64,000 nt of DNA, from assembly GCA_964019415.1 (NCBI GenBank), contig OZ025873.1:4006776-4070775 (forward strand), in the 5' to 3' direction. The translations under genes were made by a program, and so were the position numbers. The DNA comes from Ianthella basta (taxonomy: Eukaryota > Porifera > Demospongiae > Verongiida > Ianthellidae). Of this stretch, positions 1-14,486 are shown piece by piece; position 1 is the stretch's first letter; each line of letters opens with the position of its first letter. The notes below the pieces were generated by a model. That model was given only the letters and a program-made list of their open reading frames with translations, made no database searches and had not been told where the DNA came from.

Positions 1-3000
1 TTGCAAACTATTTTTCTCCTGCCCATCAGCAAGGGGGGAGTCTTACCCACCCAAACCCAAGTGCATGACTACAGATGTTGCAAACGACTTTACTCCGGCC
101 CATTAGCAATTAGGAAGTCTTACCCAACCAATCTCTAGTGCAAGACTCCAAATGTTGCAAACTATTTTTCTCCTTACCATCAGCAGCAGGGGAGTCCTAC
201 CCAACTAAACTCAAGTGCATGACTACAGATGATGCAAATGACCCTTCTACTGCACATCAGCAAGAGGGGAGTCTTACCCAACCAAACTTAAGTGCATGAC
301 TTTAGATGTTGCAAACCACTATTCTCCAGCCCATTTGATAAAGGTAGATTTACGTACTTAAACTCAAATAAATTACTGCAAATGCTGTAAACGCCATTTT
401 CTACTTCACATCAGAAAAGTGTGAGTCTTAACCTCCCAAACTCTAAAGCATGACTCCAATTGTTGCAAACGACTTTTCTCCGGCCCATTTGCACGGCGAG
501 AGTCTGACCCACTAAAACTCTAGTGCATAACGCCAAATGCTGCAAACTATTTTCTCCTACCCATCAGCAAGAGAGGAGTATTATCTACTCAAACTCAAAT
601 GCATGACTACAGATGTTGCAAACGCATTTTCTCCAGCCCATCAGCAAGGGTTAGTCTTACCTACTTAAACTCAAGTACAATACTCCAAAAGTTGCAATCG
701 ACTTTTCTCCTGCTCATTAGCATGGGGAGAGTCTTACCCATCCTAACACTAGTGCATGACTCCAAATGTTACAACTATTTTTCTCCTGCCCATCAGCAAG
801 GGGGAAGTCTTACTCACTCAAACTCTATTGCATGACTCCAGATGTTGCAAACGACTTTTCTCTAGCCCATCAGCAAGGGGTAGTCTTACCTACTTAAACT
901 CAAGTGCATTACTCCAAATGTTTCAAACTACTTTTCTTCTGCCCATTAGCAAGGGAGGAGTCTTACCCACCCAAACTCTAGTGATGACTCCAAATGTTTC
1001 AAACGACCTTTCTTCGGTCCATCAGTAAGAAGAGAGTCTTACCACTCAAACTCTGGTGCATGACTACAGATGTTGCAAATGACTTTACTCCTGTCCATCA
1101 ACAAGGGGGTAGTCTTACCCACCCAAACTCAAGTGCATGACTAAAGATTATGCAAACAACTATTCCCCAGCCCATTAGCAAGGGGGGAGTCGTACCCACC
1201 AAAAGTCAAGTGCATGACTCCAGATGTTGCAAACGACTTTTCTCCCGGTCATTAGTAAGGGGGAGTCAAACCCACTCAAACTAAAGTGCATGACTTCAGA
1301 TGTTTCAAACAATCTTTCTCCTACACATCATCAAGTGACAGTCTTACCTACTCAAACTCAAGTGCATTATTCCAAATCCTTCAAACTACTTTTCACCTTC
1401 CCATCAGTAAGGGGTGAGTCTTACCCACCCAAACTCAAGTGCATGATTGGAGATCTTACAAACGACTTTTCTCCAGCCCATTAGCAAGGGTTAGTCTTAC
1501 CTACTTGAACTCAAGTGCATTACTCCAAAAGTTGCAAACGACTTTTCTCCTGCCCATTAGCAAGTGGGGAGTCTTACCCATCCAAACACTAGCGCATGAC
1601 TCCAAATGTTGCAACTATATTTCTCCTGCACATCAGCAAGGGGGGAGTCTTACTGACCCAAACACTAGTGCATGACTCCTGATGTTTCAAACGAACTGTC
1701 TCCTACTTACCTACTTAAACTCAAGTGCATTACTCCAAATGTTGCAAACTACTTTCCTCCTACCCATCAGAAAGCGAAGAGTCTAATGAACTCAAACTCA
1801 AGTGCATTACTCCAGATGTTAGAAACGACTTTTCATTAGCAAGGTTGGAGTCATACACTCTCAAACTATAGTGATGACTCTAGATGTTTCAAATTACTTT
1901 TCAAATTACTTTTTGCCTGTCCATTACAAGGGGGAGTCTTTTTCACCCAAAAGCAAGTGCATGACTCCAGATGTTGCAAAGACCTATCTCCTGCCCATCA
2001 TCAAGGGGCAGTCTTACCAACATAATCTCAAGTGGATGACTCCAAATGCTGCAGCAAGGGGGTTCTTACTCACCCAAACTCAAGTGCATGACTCCTGATG
2101 TTTCAAACGAACTGTCTCCTACTTACCTACTTAAACTCAAGTTCATTACTCTAAATGTTGCAAACTACTTTTCTCCTCTCAAGTGCATGACTACAGATGA
2201 TGCAAATGACCCTTCTACTGCACATCAGCAAGAGGGGAGTCTTACCCAACCAAACTTAAGTGCATGACTTTAGATGTTGCAAACCACTATTCTCCAGCCC
2301 ATTTGATAAAGGTAGATTTACGTACTTAAACTCAAATAAATTACTGCAAATGTTGTAAACGCCATTTTCTACTTCACATCAGAAAGGGGTGAGTCTTAAC
2401 CTCCCAAACTCTAAAGCATGACTCCAATTGTTGCAAACGACTTTTCTCCGGCCCATTAGCACGGCGGGAGTCTGACCCACTAAAACTCTAGTGCATAACG
2501 CCAAATGCTGCAAACTATTTTTCTCCTGCCCATCAGCAAGGGAGGAGTATTATCTACTCAAACTCAAATGCATGACTACAGATGTTGCAAACGCATTTTC
2601 TCCAGCCCATCAGCAAGGGTTAGTCTTACCTACTTAAACTCAAGTACAATACTCCAAAAGTTGCAAACGACTTTTCTCCTGCCCATTAGCATGGGGAGAG
2701 TCTTACCCATCCTAACACTAGTGCATGACTCCAAATGTTACAACTATTTTTCTCCTGCCCATCAGCAAGGGGTGAGTTTTACCCAAACTCAAGTGCATGA
2801 CTCCTGATGTTTCAAACGAACTGTCTCCTACTTACCTACTTAAACACAAGTGCATTACTCCAAATGTTGCAAACTACTTTTCTTCTGCCCATTAGCAAGG
2901 GAGGAGTCTTATCCACCCAAACTCTAGTCATGACTCCAAATGTTTCAAACGACCTTACTTCGGTCCATCGGTAAGAAGAGAGTCTTACCACTCAAACTCT

Positions 3001-5372
3001 GGTGCATGACTCCATATTTCGAAAATGACTTTACTCCTGTCCATCAACAAGGGGGTAGTCTTACCCACCCAAACTCAAGTGCATGACTACAGATTTTGCA
3101 AACAACAATTCTCCAGCCCATTAGCAATTGAATGTTAAGAACTATTTTTCTCCTGCCCATCAGCAAGGGGTGAATGTTACTCACCCAAACTCAAGTGCAT
3201 GACTCCTGATGTTTCAAACGAACTGTCTCCTACTTTCCTACTTAAACTCAAGTGCATTACTCCAAATGTTGCAAACTACTTTCCTCCTACCCATCAGCAA
3301 GGAGGGAGTCTAATGAACTCAAACTCAAGTGCATGACTCCAGATGTTAGAAACGACTTTTCTCCTGCTCATTAGCAAGGTTGGAGTCATATTCTCTCAAA
3401 CTATAGTGATGACTCTAGATGTTTCAAATTACTTTTCGCCTGTTCATTACAAGGGGGGAGTCTTTCCCACCCAAAGGCAAGCGCATGACTCCAGATGTTG
3501 CATAGACCTATCTCCTGTCCATCATCAAGGGGCAGTCTTACCAACATAATCTCAAGTGGATGACTCCAAATGCTGCAGCAAGGGGGTTCTTACTCACCCA
3601 AACTCAAGTGCATGACTCCTGATGTTTCAAACGAACTGTCTCCTACTTACCTACTTAAACTCAAGTTCATTACTCCAAATGTTGCAAACTACTTTTCTCC
3701 TACCCATCAGTAAGAGGGGAGTCTAATGAATTCAAACTCAAGTGCATGTCATCAGCAAGGGAGGAGTCTTACCCACCCAAACTCTAGTGCATGACTCCAA
3801 TTGTTGCAAACGACTTTTCTCCTACTCATTAATCAAGAGGAAGTCTTAACCTCTCAAAATATAGTGCATGACTCCAGATGTTGCAAGCGACTTTTCTTAT
3901 TTTGATCAGCAAGGGGAAAGTCTTACCCACTCAAACTGAAGTGCATGACTCCAGATGTTGCAAATGACTTTCCTCCAGCCCATCAGAAAGGGGTAGTCTT
4001 ATTTACTTTAGCTCAAGTGCATTTTTCCAGATGTTGCAAACTACTTTTCTTCCGCCCATCAGCAAGAGGAGAGTCTTGAACACCCAAACTCTAGTGCATG
4101 ACTTTAAATGTTACAAACATCTTTACTCCGGCTCATTAGATAGGGAGGGGTCTTTCCCACTCAAACTCAGGTACATGACTCCAAAGTTGCAAACTATTTT
4201 TCTCCTGCCTATCAGCAAGGGGAGAATCTTACCCACCCAAACTCAAGTGCATGACTACAGATGTTGCAAACGACTTTTCTCCGGCCCATTTGCCTACCCA
4301 ATCTCTAGTGCATGACTCCAAATGTTGCTAACTATTTTTCTCCTTACCATCAGCAAGGGGGGAGTCTTATCCACTCAAACTCAAGAGCATGACTACAGAT
4401 TTTGCAAACCACTTTACTCCGGCCCATTAGCAATTAGGAAGTCTTCCCCACCCAATCTCTAGTGCAAGACTCCAAATGTTGCAAACTATTTTTCACCTTC
4501 CCATCAGCAAGGGGTGAGTCTTACTCACCCAAACTCAAGTGCATGATTGGAGATCTTACAAACGACTTTTCTTCGGCCATTTACCAAGGGTTAGTCTTAC
4601 CTACTTGAACTCAAGTGCATTATTCCAAAAGTTGCAAACGACTTTTCTCCTGCTCATTAGCAAGGTTGGAGTCATACCCTCTCAGACTATAGTGCATGAC
4701 TCTAGATGTTGCAAATCACTTTTCGCCTGTCCATTACAAGGGGAGGTCTTTCCCACCCAAAGGCAAGTGCATGACTCCAGAAGTTGCAAAAGCCTTTCTC
4801 CTGTCCATCATCAAGGGGTAGTCTTACCAAGTGGATGACTCCAAATGTCGCAAACGACTTTTCTCCTGTCCATCAGCAAGGGGAAAGTCTTACCCACCAA
4901 AACTCAAGTGCATAACTACAGATGTTGCAAATGACTTTACTTCTGGTCATCAGCAAGGGGGAGTCTTACCAACCCAAACTCAAGTGCATGACTCCAGATG
5001 TTGCAAATGACTTTTCTCCAGCCCATTAGCAAAGGGTAGTCTTACCTACTTGAACTCAAGTGCATTACTCCAAAAGTTGCAAACGACTTTTTTCCTGCCC
5101 ATTAGCAAGAGGAGAGTCTTACCCACCCAAACTCAAGTGCATGACTGCAGATGTTGCAAATGACTTTTCTCCAGCTCATTAGCAAGGGTTAGTCCTATCT
5201 ATTTGAACTCAAGTGCATTACTCCAAATGTTGCAAACTATTTTTCTCCTTACCATCAGCAACAGGGGAGTCCTACCCAACCAAACTCAAGTGCATGACTA
5301 CAGATGATGCAAATGACTCTACCACTGCAGATCAGCAAGACGGGAGTCTTACCCAACCAAACTCAAGTGCAT

Positions 5373-8017
5373 GACTACAGATGATGCAAACGACTTTTCA
5401 CCAGCCCATTAGATAAAGGTAGATTTACGTACTTAAACTCAAGTAAATTTCTGCAAATGTTGCAAACGTCATTTTCTCCTTCCCATTTGCAAGGCGGGAG
5501 TCTTACCCACTAAAACTCTAGTGCATAACGCCAAATGCTGCAAACTATTTTCTCCTGCCCATCAGCAAGGGAGGAGTCTTACTCACCCAAACTCAAGTGC
5601 ATGACTTCAGATGTTGTAAACGACTTTTCTCCAGCCCATCAGAAAGGGTTAGTCTTACCTACTTGAACTCAAGTACAATACTCCAAAAGTTGCAAACGAC
5701 TTTTATCCTGCCCATTAGAAAGGAGGGAGTCTTACCCATCCAAACACTAGTGCATGACTCCAAATGTTGCAAGTATTTTCTCCTGTCCATCAGGAAGGGG
5801 GGAGTCTTACTCACCCAAACTCAAGTGCATGACTCCTGATGTTTCAAAGGAACTGTCTCCTACTTACTTACTTAAACTCAAGTGCATTACTCCAAATGTT
5901 GCAAACTACTTTCCTCCTTCCCATCAGCAAGGGGTGAGTCTCACCCATCCAAACTCAAGTGCATGATTAAAGATCTTACAAACGACTTTTCTCCAGCCCA
6001 TTAGCAAGGGTTAGTCTTACCTACTTGAACTCAAGTGCATTACTCCAAATGTTGCAAACTACTTTCCTCCTACTCATCAGCAAGGGGGGAGTCTAATGAA
6101 CTCAAACTCAAGTGCATGACTCTAGATGTTAGAAACAACTTTTCTCCTGCTCATTAGCAAGGTTGGAGTCATACCCTCTCAAACTATAGTGATGACTCTA
6201 GATGTTTCAAATTACTTTTCGCCTGTCCATTACAAGGGGGGAGTCTTTCCCACCCAAAGGCAAGTGCATGACTCCAGATGCTGCAAAGACCTTTCTCCTG
6301 CCCATCATCAAGGGGCAGTCTTACCAACATAATCTCAAGTGGATGACTCCAAATGTTGCAGCAAGGGGGTTCTTACTCACCCAAACTCAAGTGCACGACT
6401 CCTGATGTTTCAAACGAACTGTCTCCTACTTACCTACTTAAACTCAAGTTCATTACTCCAAATGTTGCAAACTACTTTCCTCCTACCCATCAGCAAGAGG
6501 GGAGTCTAATGAATTCAAACTCAAGTGCATTACTCCAGATGTTAGAAACCCAAAAACTCAAGTGCATTACTCCATTTGTTGCAAACGACTTTTCTCCTGC
6601 CCATTAGCAAGAGGGGAGTCTTACCCACTCAAACTCTGATGCATAACTCCAAAGTTGCAAACTGTTTTCCTCATGCCCATCAGCAAGGGGGGAGTCTTAT
6701 CCCCCTAAACTCAAGTGCATTACCACAGATGTTGAAAACGACTTTCCTCCAGCCCATTAGTAAGGGTGAAGTCTTACCCAACCAAACTCTAGTGCATGAC
6801 TTTAAATGTTGCAAACGACTTTTCTTTTGCTCATTAACAAGGAGAAAGTCTTACCTCTCAAACTGAAGTGCATGACTCCAGATGTTGCAAATGACTTTCC
6901 TCCAGCCCATTAGAAAGAAGTAGTTCTACCTATTCTAGCTCAAGTGCATTACTCCAAATGTTGCAAACGACTTTTTTCCTCCCCATCAGCAAGAGGGGAG
7001 TCTTAAACACCCAAACTCTAGTGCATGACTTTAAATGTTACAAACAACTTTTCTCCGGCTCATTAGTAAGGGGGGGTGGTCTTTCCACTCAAACTCTGGT
7101 GCATGACTCCAAAGTTGCAAACTATTTTTCTCCTGCCCATCATCAAGGGGAAGTCTTACCAACATAATCTCAAGTGGATGACTCCAAATGTCGCAAACTA
7201 CTTTTCTCCTGTCGATCTGAAAGGAGAAAGTTTTACCCACCAAAACTCAAGTGCATAACTACAGATGTTGCAAATGACTACTTCTGGTCATCAGCAAGGG
7301 GGAGTCTTACCCACTCAATCTCAAGTGCATGACTACAGATGTTGAAAACGACTTTCCTCCAGCCCATTAGTAAGGGTGAAGTCTTACCCACCCAAACTCT
7401 AGTGCATGACTCCAAATATTGCAAACGACTTTTCTCCTGCTCATTAACAAGGAGAAAGTCTTACCTCTCAAACTATAGTGCATGACTCCAGATGTTGCAA
7501 ATGACTTTCCTCCAGCCCATCAGAAAGAAGTAGTTCTACCTATTCTAGCTCAAGTGCATTACTCCAAATGTTGCAAACGACTTTTTTCCTCCCCATCAGC
7601 AAGAGGGGAGTCTTAAACACCCAAACTCTAGTGCATGACTTTAAATGTTACAAACAACTTTTCTCCGGCTCATTAGTAAGGGGGGGTGGTCTTTCCACTC
7701 AAACTCTGGTGCATGACTTTAAAGTTGCAAACTAATTTTCTTCTGCCCATCATCAAGGGGAAGTCTTACCAACATAATCTCAAGTGGATGACTCCAAATG
7801 TCGCAAACTACTTTTCTCCTGTCGATCAGAAAGGGGAAAGTTTTACCCACCAAAACTCAAGTGCATAACTACAGATGTTGCAAATGACTACTTCTGGTCA
7901 TCAGCAAGGGGGAGTCTTACCCACCCAAACTCAAGTGCATGACTACAGATGTTGAAAACGTCTTTTCTCCAGCCCATTAGTAAGGGTGAAGTCTTACCCA
8001 CCCAAACTCTAGTGCAT
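5373..8017 (+). repeat. Higher-order repeat copy 1 (2,645 bp)
   Basis: This block starts at a GACTACAGATGATGCAAACG variant and ends just before the next phase-equivalent GACT. It is exactly 2,645 bp, the same length as the complete copies at 11,842 and 14,487. Inside it a 610-bp subrepeat (8 monomers) is seen as the GCATGACTTTAAATGTTACA variant at 7,023 and again at 7,633. Its length is set by counting from the anchor positions. Confidence 0.85.
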
Positions 8018-9272
8018 GACTCCAGATGTTGCAAACGACTTTTCTCCTGCCCATTAGCAAGGAGGGAGTCTTACCCATCCAAACACTAGTGCATGACTTT
8101 AAATGTTGCAAGTATTCTCTTCTGTCCAGCAGGAAGAGGGGAGTCTTACTCACCCAAACTCAAGTGCATGACTACAGATGTTTCAAAGGAACTGTCTCCT
8201 ATCTCTAGTGCATGACTCCAAATGTTGCTAACTATTTTTCTCCTTACCATCAGCAAGGGGGGAGTCTTATCCACTCAAACTCAAGAGCATGACTACAGAT
8301 TTTGCAAACCACTTTACTCCGGCCCATTAGCAATTAGGAAGTCTTCCCCACCCAATCTCTAGTGCAAGACTCCAAATGTTGCAAACTATTTTTCACCTTC
8401 CCATCAGCAAGGGGTGAGTCTTACTCACCCAAACTCAAGTGCATGATTGGAGATCTTACAAACGACTTTTCTTCGGCCATTTACCAAGGGTTAGTCTTAC
8501 CTACTTGAACTCAAGTGCATTATTCCAAAAGTTGCAAACGACTTTTCTCCTGCTCATTAGCAAGGTTGGAGTCATACCCTCTCAGACTATAGTGCATGAC
8601 TCTAGATGTTGCAAATCACTTTTCGCCTGTCCATTACAAGGGGAGGTCTTTCCCACCCAAAGGCAAGTGCATGACTCCAGAAGTTGCAAAAGCCTTTCTC
8701 CTGTCCATCATCAAGGGGTAGTCTTACCAAGTGGATGACTCCAAATGTCGCAAACGACTTTTCTCCTGTCCATCAGCAAGGGGAAAGTCTTACCCACCAA
8801 AACTCAAGTGCATAACTACAGATGTTGCAAATGACTTTACTTCTGGTCATCAGCAAGGGGGAGTCTTACCAACCCAAACTCAAGTGCATGACTCCAGATG
8901 TTGCAAATGACTTTTCTCCAGCCCATTAGCAAAGGGTAGTCTTACCTACTTGAACTCAAGTGCATTACTCCAAAAGTTGCAAACGACTTTTTTCCTGCCC
9001 ATTAGCAAGAGGAGAGTCTTACCCACCCAAACTCAAGTGCATGACTGCAGATGTTGCAAATGACTTTTCTCCAGCTCATTAGCAAGGGTTAGTCCTATCT
9101 ATTTGAACTCAAGTGCATTACTCCAAATGTTGCAAACTATTTTTCTCTTTACCATCAGCAACAGGGGAGTCCTACCCAACCAAACTCAAGTGCATGACTA
9201 CAGATGATGCAAATGACTCTACCACTGCAGATCAGCAAGACGGGAGTCTTACCCAACCAAACTCAAGTGCAT
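8018..9272 (+). repeat. 1,255-bp block separating HOR copies 1 and 2
   Basis: The first ~190 bp resemble the start of the copy at 17,132. From about 8,206 the sequence is a near-exact copy of 4,306-5,372, with an offset of exactly 3,900 and only one or two differences noticed. 3,900 equals 2,645 plus 1,255, so this is a segmental duplication inside the array rather than foreign sequence. Confidence 0.8.
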
Positions 9273-11841
9273 GACTACAGATGATGCAAACGACTTTTCT
9301 CCAGCCCATTAGATAAAGGTAGATTTACGTACTTAAACTCAAGTAAATTTCTGCAAATGTTGCAAACGTCATTTTCTCCTTCCCATTTGCAAGGGAGGAG
9401 TCTTACTCACCCAAACTCAAGTGCATGACTTCAGATGTTGTAAACGACTTTTCTCTAGCCCATCAGAAAGGGTTAGTCTTACCTACTTGAACTCAAGTAC
9501 AATACTCCAAAAGTTGCAAACGACTTTTATCCTGCCCATTAGAAAGGAGGGAGTCTTACCCATCCAAACACTAGTGCATGACTCCAAATGTTGCAAGTAT
9601 TTTCTCCTGTCCATCAGGAAGGGGGGAGTCTTACTCACCCAAACTCAAGTGCATGACTCCTGATGTTTCAAAGGAACTGTCTCCTACTTACTTACTTAAA
9701 CTCAAGTGCATTACTCCAAATGTTGCAAACTACTTTCCTCCTTCCCATCAGCAAGGGGTGAGTCTCACCCATCCAAACTCAAGTGCATGATTAAAGATCT
9801 TACAAACGACTTTTCTCCAGCCCAATAGCAAGGGTTAGTCTTACCTACTTGAACTCAAGTGCATTACTCCAAATGTTGCAAACTACTTTCCTCCTACTCA
9901 TCAGCAAGGGGGGAGTCTAATGAACTCAAACTTAAGTGCATGACTCCAGATGTTAGAAACGACTTTTCTCCTGCTCATTAGCAAGGTTGGAGTCATACCC
10001 TCTCAAACTATAGTGATGACTCTAGATGTTTCAAATTACTTTTCGCCTGTCCATTACAAGGGGGGAGTCTTTCCCACCCAAAGGCAAGCGCATGACTCCA
10101 GATGCTGCAAAGACCTTTCTCCTGCCCATCATCAAGGGGCAGTCTTACCAACATAATCTCAAGTGGATGACTCCAAATGTTGCAGCAAGGGGGTTCTTAC
10201 TCACCCAAACTCAAGTGCATGACTCCTGATGTTTCAAACGAACTGTCTCCTACTTACCTACTTAAACTCAAGTTCATTACTCCAAATGTTGCAAACTACT
10301 TTCCTCCTACCCATCAGCAAGAGGGGAGTCTAATGAATTCAAACTCAAGTGCATTACTCCAGATGTTAGAAACCCAAAAACTCAAGTGCATTACTCCATT
10401 TGTTGCAAACGACTTTTCTCCTGCCCATTAGCAAGAGGGGAGTCTTACCCACTCAAACTCTGATGCATAACTCTAAAGTTGCAAACTGTTTTCCTCATGC
10501 CCATCAGCAAGGGGGGAGTCTTATCCCCCTCAACTCAAGTGCATGACTACAGATGTTGAAAACGACTTTCCTCCAGCCCATTAGTAAGGGTGAAGTCTTA
10601 CCCACCCAAACTCTAGTGCATGACTTTAAATGTTGCAAACGACTTTTCTTTTGCTCATTAACAAGGAGAAAGTCTTACCTCTCAAACTGAAGTGCATGAC
10701 TCCAGATGTTGCAAATGACTTTCCTCCAGCCCATTAGAAAGAAGTAGTTCTACCTATTCTAGCTCAAGTGCATTACTCCAAATGTTGCAAACGACTTTTT
10801 TCCTCCCCATCAGCAAGAGGGGAGTCTTAAACACCCAAACTCTAGTGCATGACTTTAAATGTTACAAACAACTTTTCTCTGGCTCATTAGTAAGGGGGGG
10901 TGGTCTTTCCACTCAAACTCTGGTGCATGACTCCAAAGTTGCAAACTATTTTTCTCCTGCCCATCATCAAGGGGAAGTCTTACCAACATAATCTCAAGTG
11001 GATGACTCCAAATGTCGCAAACTACTTTTCTCCTGTCGATCTGAAAGGAGAAAGTTTTACCCACCAGAACTCAAGTGCATAACTACAGATGTTGCAAATG
11101 ACTACTTCTGGTCATCAGCAAGGGGGAGTCTTACCCACTCAATCTCAAGTGCATGACTACAGATGTTGAAAACGACTTTCCTCCAGCCCATTAGTAAGGG
11201 TGAAGTCTTACTCACCCAAACTCTAGTGCATGACTCCAAATGTTGCAAACGACTTTTCTCCTGCTCATTAACAAGGAGAAAGTCTTACCTCTCAAACTAT
11301 AGTGCATGACTCCAGATGTTGCAAATGACTTTCCTCCAGCCCATCAGAAAGAAGTAGTTCTACCTATTCTAGCTCAAGTGCATTACTCCAAATGTTGCAA
11401 ACGACTTTTTTCCTCCCCATCAGCAAGAGGGGAGTCTTAAACACCCAAACTCTAGTGCATGACTTTAAATGTTACAAACAACTTTTGTCTGGCTCATTAG
11501 TAAGGGGGGGTGGTCTTTCCACTCAAACTCTGGTGCATGACTCCAAAGTTGCAAACTAATTTTCTTCTGCCCATCATCAAGGGGAAGTCTTACCAACATA
11601 ATCTCAAGTGGATGACTCCAAATGTCGCAAACTACTTTTCTCCTGTCGATCAGAAAGGAGAAAGTTTTACCCACCAAAACTCAAGTGCATAACTACAGAT
11701 GTTGAAAATGACTACTTCTGGTCATCAGCAAGGGGGAGTCTTACTCACCCAAACTCAAGTGCATGACTACAGATGTTGAAAACGTCTTTTCTCCAGCCCA
11801 TTAGTAAGGGTGAAGTCTTACCCACCCAAACTCTAGTGCAT
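9273..11841 (+). repeat. Higher-order repeat copy 2 (2,569 bp)
   Basis: This is the same block as at 11,842 but shorter by 76 bp. One monomer is absent near 9,390, where the TTCCCATTTGCAAGG unit joins directly to a GGAGGAGTCTTACTCACCC unit. Upstream of that point the offset to the 4.3-5.5 kb region is 3,900; downstream it is 3,824. The difference is one monomer. Confidence 0.85.
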
Positions 11842-14486
11842 GACTACAGATGATGCAAACGACTTTTCTCCAGCCCATTAGATAAAGGTAGATTTACGTA
11901 CTTAAACTCAAGTAAATTTCTGCAAATGTTGCAAACGTCATTTTCTCCTTCCCATTTGCAAGGCGGGAGTCTTACCCACTAAAACTCTAGTGCATAACGC
12001 CAAATGCTGCAAACTATTTTCTCCTGCCCATCAGCAAGGGAGGAGTCTTACTCACCCAAACTCAAGTGCATGACTTCAGATGTTGTAAACGACTTTTCTC
12101 CAGCCCATCAGAAAGGGTTAGTCTTACCTACTTGAACTCAAGTACAATACTCCAAAAGTTGCAAACGACTTTTATCCTGCCCATTAGAAAGGAGGGAGTC
12201 TTACCCATCCAAACACTAGTGCATGACTCCAAATGTTGCAAGTATTTTCTCCTGTCCATTAGGAAGGGGGGAGTCGTACTCACCCAAACTCAAGTGCATG
12301 ACTCCTGATGTTTCAAAGGAACTGTCTCCTACTTACTTACTTAAACTCAAGTGCATTACTCCAAATGTTGCAAACTACTTTCCTCCTACCCATCAGCAAG
12401 GGGTGAGTCTCACCCATCCAAACTCAAGTGCATGATTAAAGATCTTACAAACGACTTTTCTCCAGCCCAATAGCAAGGGTTAGTCTTACCTACTTGAACT
12501 CAAGTGCATTACTCCAAATGTTGCAAACTACTTTCCTCCTACTCATCAGCAAGGGGGGAGTCTAATGAACTCAAACTTAAGTGCATGACTCCAGATGTTA
12601 GAAACAACTTTTCTCCTGCTCATTAGCAAGGTTGGAGTCATACCCTCTCAAACTATAGTGATGACTCTAGATGTTTCAAATTACTTTTCGCCTGTCCATT
12701 ACAAGGGGGGAGTCTTTCCCACCCAAAGGCAAGCGCATGACTCCAGATGCTGCAAAGACCTTTCTCCTGCCCATCATCAAGGGGCAGTCTTACCAACATA
12801 ATCTCAAGTGGATGACTCCAAATGTTGCAGCAAGGGGGTTCTTACTCACCCAAACTCAAGTGCACGACTCCTGATGTTTCAAACGAACTGTCTCCTACTT
12901 ACCTACTTAAACTCAAGTTCATTACTCCAAATGTTGCAAACTACTTTCCTCCTACCCATCAGCAAGAGGGGAGTCTAATGAATTCAAACTCAAGTGCATT
13001 ACTCCAGATGTTAGAAACCCAAAAACTCAAGTGCATTACTCCATTTGTTGCAAACGACTTTTCTCCTGCCCATTAGCAAGAGGGGAGTCTTACCCACTCA
13101 AACTCTGATGCATAACTCTAAAGTTGCAAACTGTTTTCCTCATGCCCATCAGCAAGGGGGGAGTCTTATCCCCCTCAACTCAAGTGCATGACTACAGATG
13201 TTGAAAACGACTTTCCTCCAGCCCATTAGTAAGGGTGAAGTCTTACCCACCCAAACTCTAGTGCATGACTTTAAATGTTGCAAACGACTTTTCTTTTGCT
13301 CATTAACAAGGAGAAAGTCTTACCTCTCAAACTGAAGTGCATGACTCCAGATGTTGCAAATGACTTTCCTCCAGCCCATTAGAAAGAAGTAGTTCTACCT
13401 ATTCTAGCTCAAGTGCATTACTCCAAATGTTGCAAACGACTTTTTTCCTCCCCATCAGCAAGAGGGGAGTCTTAAACACCCAAACTCTAGTGCATGACTT
13501 TAAATGTTACAAACAACTTTTCTCTGGCTCATTAGTAAGGGGGGGTGGTCTTTCCACTCAAACTCTGGTGCATGACTCCAAAGTTGCAAACTATTTTTCT
13601 CCTGCCCATCATCAAGGGGAAGTCTTACCAACATAATCTCAAGTGGATGACTCCAAATGTCGCAAACTACTTTTCTCCTGTCGATCAGAAAGGAGAAAGT
13701 TTTACCCACCAGAACTCAAGTGCATAACTACAGATGTTGCAAATGACTACTTCTGGTCATCAGCAAGGGGGAGTCTTACCCACTCAATCTCAAGTGCATG
13801 ACTACAGATGTTGAAAACGACTTTCCTCCAGCCCATTAGTAAGGGTGAAGTCTTACTCACCCAAACTCTAGTGCATGACTCCAAATGTTGCAAACGACTT
13901 TTCTCCTGCTCATTAACAAGGAGAAAGTCTTACCTCTCAAACTATAGTGCATGACTCCAGATGTTGCAAATGACTTTCCTCCAGCCCATCAGAAAGAAGT
14001 AGTTCTACCTATTCTAACTCAAGTGCATTACTCCAAATGTTGCAAACGACTTTTTCCCTCCCCATCAGCAAGAGGGGAGTCTTAAACACCCAAACTCTAG
14101 TGCATGACTTTAAATGTTACAAACAACTTTTGTCTGGCTCATTAGTAAGGGGGGGTGGTCTTTCCACTCAAACTCTGGTGCATGACTCCAAAGTTGCAAA
14201 CTAATTTTCTTCTGCCCATCATCAAGGGGAAGTCTTACCAACATAATCTCAAGTGGATGACTCCAAATGTCGCAAACTACTTTTCTCCTGTCGATCAGAA
14301 AGGAGAAAGTTTTACCCACCAAAACTCAAGTGCATAACTACAGATGTTGAAAATGACTACTTCTGGTCATCAGCAAGGGGGAGTCTTACTCACCCAAACT
14401 CAAGTGCATGACTACAGATGTTGAAAACGTCTTTTCTCCAGCCCATTAGTAAGGGTGAAGTCTTACCCACCCAAACTCTAGTGCAT
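11842..14486 (+). repeat. Higher-order repeat copy 3 (2,645 bp)
   Basis: This is a complete HOR unit. It contains the 610-bp internal duplication (TTTAAATGTTACAAAC variants at 13,500 and 14,110) and the truncated-monomer junction GTTGCAGCAAGGGGG near 12,825. Only scattered single-base differences separate it from the following copy by eye. Confidence 0.88.
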
